Below are positions 58,005 to 64,000 of a stretch of DNA of 64,000 nucleotides, piece by piece. Below the pieces are notes generated by a model. The model was given only the letters and a program-made list of their open reading frames with translations. It did no database searches and had not been told where the DNA came from. Origin of the DNA: Brevibacillus porteri (GTDB taxonomy: Bacteria; Bacillota; Bacilli; Brevibacillales; Brevibacillaceae); contig NZ_PXZO01000042.1 in the NCBI RefSeq assembly GCF_003013475.1, forward strand, positions 165,137 to 229,136, in the 5' to 3' direction. Both the position numbers and the translations under genes were made by a program. Positions within the stretch are counted from its first letter, which is position 1. Each line of letters begins with the position of its first letter.

Positions 58005-59123
58005 TTGTTTCTCAAGAACCTGTCTCTAACCAATTATCGCAACTACGAAACGATGTCCCTGTCGTTTGACGGTCCCATCCAGTTGTTTATTGGCAACAAC
58101 GCTCAAGGGAAAACGAATGCTCTCGAATCGATCTATGTTTTGGCACTCGCCAAATCCCACCGAACGCCCCGTGACAAGGAGCTAATTTCCTGGGATGCCG
58201 ATTATGCCACGATCCGTAGCGATGTTCTTCGTCGCTACGGTTCTGTTCGTTTAGAGCTACAGTTGACAACCAAGGGAAAGCGGGCCAAAATCAACGGAAT
58301 GGAACAGCAGAAGCTGAGCGCCTATGTGGGGGCATTGAATGTCGTCATGTTTGCACCGGAGGATCTTTCCATTGTCAAAGGCGCACCTGCCCAGCGCAGA
58401 CGCTTCATCGATATGGAAATCGGTCAGGTTTCACCTACGTATCTTTATTATTTGAGCAATTACAACAAAGTGCTGGCCCAGCGAAATCAGCTTTTAAAGG
58501 ATTTGGCCATGAAAAAAAGTAACTCGCTGGAAATGCTGGCAATTTGGAATACCCAATTAGCCGATTTAGCGGTAAAATTGTTACGGAAGCGTTTTGAGTT
58601 CCTTCGGAAGTTGGAGACGTGGGCACAGGAAATCCACACCGGCATTACCGATGGCAGGGAAAGACTTTCTTTGCATTACGTAAACTCATCGCCCGTTACA
58701 GAAGAAATGACGATAGATCAGGCTGTAGATAAAATGCTTGCTGCCTACGAAGAGGTTCGCGACCGGGAAATCATGCGGGGGAGCACCCTTATTGGGCCAC
58801 ACCGTGATGATTTTTCACTTAAAGTGAACAACATGGATGTGCAAACGTATGGTTCCCAGGGACAGCAACGCACTAGTGCGCTGTCTATTAAATTAGCCGA
58901 AATTGAGCTGATTAAAGAAGAAGTGGGAGAATACCCCGTTTTGTTGTTGGATGATGTCTTGTCAGAGTTGGATGAACATCGGCAAACATTGCTGCTCGAA
59001 ACCATTCAGGATCGAGTACAGACGTTTGTAAGTACCACAGGTGTGGAAGGCTTAAAGCATCAGGTTCTCCAGCAAGCCTCTCGTTTTTACGTGAGGGAAG
59101 GGAAAATCTCCGGAGAAAGGTAG
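58005..59123 (+). CDS. recF: DNA repair and replication protein RecF
   Basis: 372 residues from TTG 58005 (GAGAGGAGAG upstream). [20 protein letters not shown] then Walker [15 protein letters not shown]; signature [20 protein letters not shown]; Walker [16 protein letters not shown]. It loads RecA at gaps together with RecO and RecR. Confidence 0.97.
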   Translation: MFLKNLSLTNYRNYETMSLSFDGPIQLFIGNNAQGKTNALESIYVLALAKSHRTPRDKELISWDADYATIRSDVLRRYGSVRLELQLTTKGKRAKINGMEQQKLSAYVGALNVVMFAPEDLSIVKGAPAQRRRFIDMEIGQVSPTYLYYLSNYNKVLAQRNQLLKDLAMKKSNSLEMLAIWNTQLADLAVKLLRKRFEFLRKLETWAQEIHTGITDGRERLSLHYVNSSPVTEEMTIDQAVDKMLAAYEEVRDREIMRGSTLIGPHRDDFSLKVNNMDVQTYGSQGQQRTSALSIKLAEIELIKEEVGEYPVLLLDDVLSELDEHRQTLLLETIQDRVQTFVSTTGVEGLKHQVLQQASRFYVREGKISGER

Positions 59124-59134
59124 GGGGTACAGGG

Positions 59135-61347
<2,213 letters not shown>

Positions 61348-61359
61348 GTTGGAACGAAG

Positions 61360-61393
61360 AAAAGCTTGTCCTTTACCGGGCAAGCTTTTTCTT
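61360..61393 (+). terminator. gyrB terminator
   Basis: AAAAGCTTG / CAAGCTTTTT stem with TTTTTC tail, 13 bases after gyrB. Confidence 0.85.
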
Positions 61394-61566
61394 TATGAAA
61401 ATATCAAAACATATTTGAAATATAGTATGAACATGACTTATAATAGATTGTGCTTTTTGTTAAGTTCCATTCACAAAAAAAAGTTCACCCACGCAATAAA
61501 AAAAATCAAAAATTCTATTGCAATGAATTAAAAAGTATGCTAGATTTAAGTTCCGGAAGTAATTAT
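61394..61566 (+). other. Leader region of the tRNA array
   Basis: About 170 AT-rich bases between the gyrB terminator and the first tRNA. It must hold the tRNA promoter; no pair of -35 and -10 stood out with certainty. Confidence 0.4.
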
Positions 61567-61643
<77 letters not shown>

Positions 61644-61687
61644 CTTACATAGCTGACATGGCAATTGCGTCATTAAAGCGTTAGGAT

Positions 61688-61763
61688 GGGGCTGTAGCTC
61701 AGTTGGGAGAGCGCCTGCCTTGCAAGCAGGAGGTCATCGGTTCGATCCCGTTCAGCTCCACCA
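61688..61763 (+). tRNA. tRNA-Ala (TGC)
   Basis: 76-base cloverleaf; anticodon TGC in CCTTGCAAG, encoded CCA. Confidence 0.97.
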
Positions 61764-61780
61764 TTCTAAAATATGATTAT

Positions 61781-61856
61781 TCCTCGGTAGCTCAGTTGGT
61801 AGAGCAATCGGCTGTTAACCGATCGGTCGGCGGTTCGAGTCCGTCCCGAGGAGCCA
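61781..61856 (+). tRNA. tRNA-Asn (GTT)
   Basis: 76-base cloverleaf; acceptor TCCTCGG/CCGAGGA, anticodon GTT, encoded CCA. Confidence 0.97.
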
Positions 61857-61863
61857 TTGAAAC

Positions 61864-61937
61864 GGCCCGTTGGTGAAGCGGTTTAACACAGCAGCCTTTC
61901 ACGCTGTCATACAGGGGTTCGAATCCCCTACGGGTCA
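61864..61937 (+). tRNA. tRNA-Glu (TTC), CCA not encoded
   Basis: 74 bases to the discriminator A; anticodon TTC. The following bases are CCT, so CCA must be added after transcription. Confidence 0.95.
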
Positions 61938-61970
61938 CCTAGCAAAACGCCCTGCAAACGCAGGGGTCCT

Positions 61971-62046
61971 GGAGGCTTAGCTCAGCTGGGAGAGCATCTG
62001 CCTTACAAGCAGAGGGTCGGCGGTTCGATCCCGTCAGCCTCCACCA
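61971..62046 (+). tRNA. tRNA-Val (TAC)
   Basis: 76-base cloverleaf; anticodon TAC in CCTTACAAG, encoded CCA. Confidence 0.97.
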
Positions 62047-62071
62047 CTTTTAACAACTGAATGTTTTACAT

Positions 62072-62148
62072 GGAGCTGTGGTGAAGTTGGAGTTCACGCC
62101 GGTCTGTCACACCGGAGGTCGCGGGTTCGAGTCCCGTCAGCTCCGCCA
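62072..62148 (+). tRNA. tRNA-Asp (GTC)
   Basis: 77-base cloverleaf; anticodon GTC in TCTGTCACA, encoded CCA. Confidence 0.97.
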
Positions 62149-62183
62149 TTTTTCTCAAGCGATGGCGAAATAATTACGCTTGA

Positions 62184-62259
<76 letters not shown>

Positions 62260-62273
62260 TTTATACAAAGCAC

Positions 62274-62349
62274 GCCGGTATAGCTCAATTGGTAGAGCAC
62301 CTGACTTGTAATCAGGGGGTTGTGGGTTCAAGTCCTATTGCCGGCACCA
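62274..62349 (+). tRNA. tRNA-Thr (TGT)
   Basis: 76-base cloverleaf; anticodon TGT in ACTTGTAAT, encoded CCA. Confidence 0.97.
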
Positions 62350-62396
62350 CTTTTTCTTTGAAAGTTGAATAAGGTTTACTTTTGAAGGACAAGCTT

Positions 62397-62481
62397 GGGG
62401 AGATAGTGAAGTGGCTAAACACGGCAGACTGTAAATCTGCTCCCTCCGGGTTCGGCGGTTCGAATCCGTCTCTCCCCACCA
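62397..62481 (+). tRNA. tRNA-Tyr (GTA)
   Basis: 85-base class II tRNA with long variable arm; anticodon GTA in ACTGTAAAT, encoded CCA. Confidence 0.97.
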
Positions 62482-62499
62482 TCTTTACTTCATGGCTAT

Positions 62500-62574
62500 T
62501 GGGGTATAGCCAAGCGGTAAGGCAACGGACTTTGACTCCGTCATTCCTAGGTTCAAATCCTAGTACCCCAGCCA
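62500..62574 (+). tRNA. tRNA-Gln (TTG)
   Basis: 75-base cloverleaf; anticodon TTG in ACTTTGACT, encoded CCA. Confidence 0.97.
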
Positions 62575-62582
62575 TTTTTCGA

Positions 62583-62658
62583 GAGCCATTAGCTCAGTTG
62601 GTAGAGCATCTGACTTTTAATCAGAGGGTCGAAGGTTCGAGTCCTTCATGGCTCACCA
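62583..62658 (+). tRNA. tRNA-Lys (TTT)
   Basis: 76-base cloverleaf; anticodon TTT in ACTTTTAAT, encoded CCA. Confidence 0.97.
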
Positions 62659-62688
62659 GTTTTTAAAACGAGAGATAGATCTTCATAT

Positions 62689-62774
62689 GCGGTCGTGGCG
62701 GAATGGCAGACGCGCTGGCTTCAGGTGCCAGTGGTGGCAACACCGTGGAGGTTCAAGTCCTCTCGACCGCACCA
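62689..62774 (+). tRNA. tRNA-Leu (CAG)
   Basis: 86-base class II tRNA; anticodon CAG in CTTCAGGTG, encoded CCA. Confidence 0.96.
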
Positions 62775-62790
62775 AGAAATTCCTTCTTAT

Positions 62791-62866
62791 GCGGACGTAG
62801 CTCAATTGGTAGAGCGTCGCCTTGCCAAGGCGAAGGTCGAGGGTTCGAGACCCTTCGTCCGCTCCA
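62791..62866 (+). tRNA. tRNA-Gly (GCC)
   Basis: 76-base cloverleaf; anticodon GCC in CTTGCCAAG, encoded CCA. Confidence 0.97.
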
Positions 62867-62872
62867 TAACAT

Positions 62873-62946
62873 GTGCCCTTAGCTCAGCTGGATAGAGCGT
62901 TTGACTACGAATCAAAAGGTCGGGAGTTCGAATCTCTCAGGGCACG
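62873..62946 (+). tRNA. tRNA-Arg (ACG), CCA not encoded
   Basis: 74 bases to discriminator G; acceptor GTGCCCT/AGGGCAC, anticodon ACG. Followed by CAT, so no encoded CCA. Confidence 0.95.
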
Positions 62947-62982
62947 CATCTTCATCTTAAAAAGTGAAGAAGTTTCTATAGT

Positions 62983-63059
62983 CGGGAAGTAGCTCAGCTT
63001 GGTAGAGTACTTGGCTTGGGACCAAGGGGTCGCAGGTTCGAATCCTGTCTTCCCGACCA
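62983..63059 (+). tRNA. tRNA-Pro (TGG)
   Basis: 77-base cloverleaf; acceptor CGGGAAG/CTTCCCG, anticodon TGG, encoded CCA. Confidence 0.97.
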
Positions 63060-63075
63060 TGTTTCAAATGAATAT

Positions 63076-63157
63076 GCCGGTGTGGCGGAATGGCAGACGC
63101 GCGCGACTCAAAATCGTGAGGGAAACCGTGGGGGTTCAAGTCCCTTCACCGGCACCA
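63076..63157 (+). tRNA. tRNA-Leu (CAA)
   Basis: 82-base class II tRNA; anticodon stem CGCGA/TCGTG with loop CTCAAAA gives CAA. Encoded CCA. Confidence 0.93.
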
Positions 63158-63164
63158 TATTCAA

Positions 63165-63238
63165 GCGGGTGTAGTTCAATGGTAGAACTCCAGCCTTCCA
63201 AGCTGGTCGCGTGGGTTCGATTCCCATCACCCGCTCCA
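63165..63238 (+). tRNA. tRNA-Gly (TCC)
   Basis: 74-base cloverleaf; anticodon TCC in CTTCCAAG, encoded CCA. Second Gly tRNA of the array. Confidence 0.97.
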
Positions 63239-63246
63239 TATTTTGC

Positions 63247-63335
63247 GGAGGGATACCGAAGTGGTCATAACGGGGCGGTCTTGAAAACCGTTAGAGTGCA
63301 AGCTCACGGGGGTTCGAATCCCTCTCCCTCCGCCA
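63247..63335 (+). tRNA. tRNA-Ser (TGA)
   Basis: 89-base class II tRNA; acceptor GGAGGGA/TCCCTCC, anticodon TGA in TCTTGAAAA, encoded CCA. Confidence 0.96.
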
Positions 63336-63360
63336 CTTCTTTTTATTACGAAATAATTAT

Positions 63361-63437
63361 GGCGGCGTAGCTCAGATGGCTAGAGCGTTCGGTTCATACC
63401 CGAAAGGTCGGGGGTTCGATCCCCTCCACCGCTACCA
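63361..63437 (+). tRNA. tRNA-Met (CAT), elongator type
   Basis: 77 bases, anticodon CAT in GTTCATACC, encoded CCA. The paired first acceptor position and D-arm match elongator rather than initiator tRNA; one acceptor mismatch is seen (C6-A67). Confidence 0.9.
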
Positions 63438-63438
63438 T

Positions 63439-63512
63439 AGGGGCATAGTTTAACGGTAGAACGAAGGTCTCCAAAACCTTTGGTGTGGGTTCGATTCCTA
63501 CTGCCCCTGCCA
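63439..63512 (+). tRNA. tRNA-Trp (CCA)
   Basis: 74-base cloverleaf; acceptor AGGGGCA/TGCCCCT, anticodon CCA in TCTCCAAAA, encoded 3' CCA. Confidence 0.97.
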
Positions 63513-63540
63513 AGGAACATTTTTAAAACCTATACATTAT

Positions 63541-63617
63541 GGCGGTCGTGGCGAAGGGGTTAACGCACCGGATTGTGGCTCCGGCACTCGTGGGTTCAAG
63601 TCCCATCGATCGCCCCA
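63541..63617 (+). tRNA. tRNA-His (GTG)
   Basis: 77 bases including the extra 5' G typical of His; anticodon GTG in ATTGTGGCT, encoded CCA. Confidence 0.96.
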
Positions 63618-63637
63618 TTTTTTTATAACTACAATAT

Positions 63638-63711
63638 GTCTCAGTAGCTCAGCTGGATAGAGCATCCGCCTTCTAAGCGGACGGTCGGGAGTTCGAACCT
63701 CTCCTGAGACG
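63638..63711 (+). tRNA. tRNA-Arg (TCT), CCA not encoded
   Basis: 74 bases; acceptor GTCTCAG/CTGAGAC, anticodon TCT in CTTCTAAG; discriminator G is followed by TTT. Confidence 0.95.
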
Positions 63712-63719
63712 TTTTACAT

Positions 63720-63804
63720 GCGGTCGTGGTGGAATTGGCAGACACACCATCTTGAGGGGGTGGCGGGGCGACCCGTGCGAGTTCGAGTCTCGCCGACCGC
63801 ACCA
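63720..63804 (+). tRNA. tRNA-Leu (GAG)
   Basis: 85-base class II tRNA; anticodon GAG in CTTGAGGGG, encoded CCA. Third Leu tRNA and last of the array. Confidence 0.96.
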
Positions 63805-63815
63805 TTAATTTAAAT

Positions 63816-63832
63816 GAGGTTAAAAAAACCTC
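63816..63832 (+). terminator. Short hairpin after the tRNA array
   Basis: GAGGTT / AACCTC arms with a five-base A loop, followed by TTGATTAAT. It may be a weak terminator or processing site just ahead of the rRNA promoters. Confidence 0.5.
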
Positions 63833-63861
63833 TTGATTAATGAAAAGTAATGTGTTATATT
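63833..63861 (+). promoter_or_regulatory. rRNA operon promoter P1
   Basis: TTGATT (63833-63838), 17 bases, TATATT (63856-63861). Confidence 0.75.
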
Positions 63862-63866
63862 AAAAA

Positions 63867-63901
63867 TCTACTCACGAAACATACAAGTTTAACTGAGTAG
63901 A
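63867..63901 (+). other. Hairpin between the rRNA promoters
   Basis: TCTACTCA (63867-63874) and TGAGTAGA (63894-63901) can pair around a 19-base loop, between P1 and P2. Confidence 0.4.
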
Positions 63902-63928
63902 ACAAATCACATAAAACTAAAAAAGTTG

Positions 63929-63957
63929 TTGACTTTCAAAATTAGATGTGATAAATT
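63929..63957 (+). promoter_or_regulatory. rRNA operon promoter P2
   Basis: TTGACT (63929-63934), 17 bases, TAAATT (63952-63957). It is followed by a leader containing TGCTCTTTGAAAACT (63986-64000), the sequence usually found ahead of 16S rRNA in Bacillales. The rRNA itself is outside the window. Confidence 0.8.
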
Positions 63958-64000
63958 AAAGATCTGCTCCGGAAACGGCGCAAAATGCTCTTTGAAAACT

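Overview
The window is about 64 kb of Firmicutes chromosome spanning the replication origin. Gene order and protein sequences point to Bacillales of the Brevibacillus/Paenibacillaceae type. The support is the yidC-jag-mnmE-mnmG-rsmG-noc-parA-parB block on one side of dnaA, the dnaN-rlbA-recF-remB-gyrB block on the other, spore genes (yyaC, a YjcZ-type peptide, CsxC/BC_2427-like proteins) and the WalRKHIJ operon. Genus is an inference from overall resemblance; no 16S sequence is present, because the window stops inside an rRNA operon leader.

Layout. 1-12.6 kb is mixed accessory DNA: a YndJ-like membrane protein tail, two related spore-surface-type proteins, a YdeI-type gene cut by an in-frame amber codon, an iron/siderophore module (cupin, binding lipoprotein, Btr-like AraC regulator with a Fur box inside its promoter), an unlisted 45-residue peptide gene, an HxlR/oxidoreductase divergent pair, rlmH, a CxxH/CxxC protein and an HtrA protease. 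12.8-20.3 kb holds a small gene, the overlapping walR-walK-walH-walI-walJ operon and a LysM/G5/M23 cell-wall hydrolase, so this part is about wall homeostasis. 21-30 kb is core: a small Sm-like protein, purA (with a PurBox pair), dnaB helicase, rplI, gdpP, yybS, rpsR-ssb-rpsF (with a likely S6:S18 leader) and ychF.

30-32.7 kb is an AT-rich graveyard: a frameshifted copper-amine-oxidase-like protein, a SigO/RsoA-like pair whose sigma part is degraded, and an internally deleted prophage endolysin coupled to a 42-residue membrane peptide. 32.9-46.5 kb carries an NAD(P)-binding protein, a secreted PepF, a distal DnaA-box cluster, a YjcZ-type peptide, MscS, DUF3343, yyaC, a lipid kinase, DUF554, a cysteine desulfurase family protein, parB and parA with a perfect parS inside parB, noc, a 177-bp MITE-like element, a second parS and mgtC. 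46.7-54.4 kb is rsmG-mnmG-mnmE, jag-yidC-yidD-rnpA and rpmH, with a nucleotidyltransferase gene separating rnpA from rpmH.

54.5-56.6 kb is a bipartite oriC flanking dnaA, with at least four perfect DnaA boxes upstream and a weak-box/DnaA-trio region downstream. Then come dnaN, rlbA, recF, remB and gyrB. gyrB is followed not by gyrA but by a terminator, 23 tRNA genes and tandem promoters of an rRNA operon. Most genes on both sides are transcribed away from oriC (minus on the left, plus on the right), as expected for leading-strand orientation.
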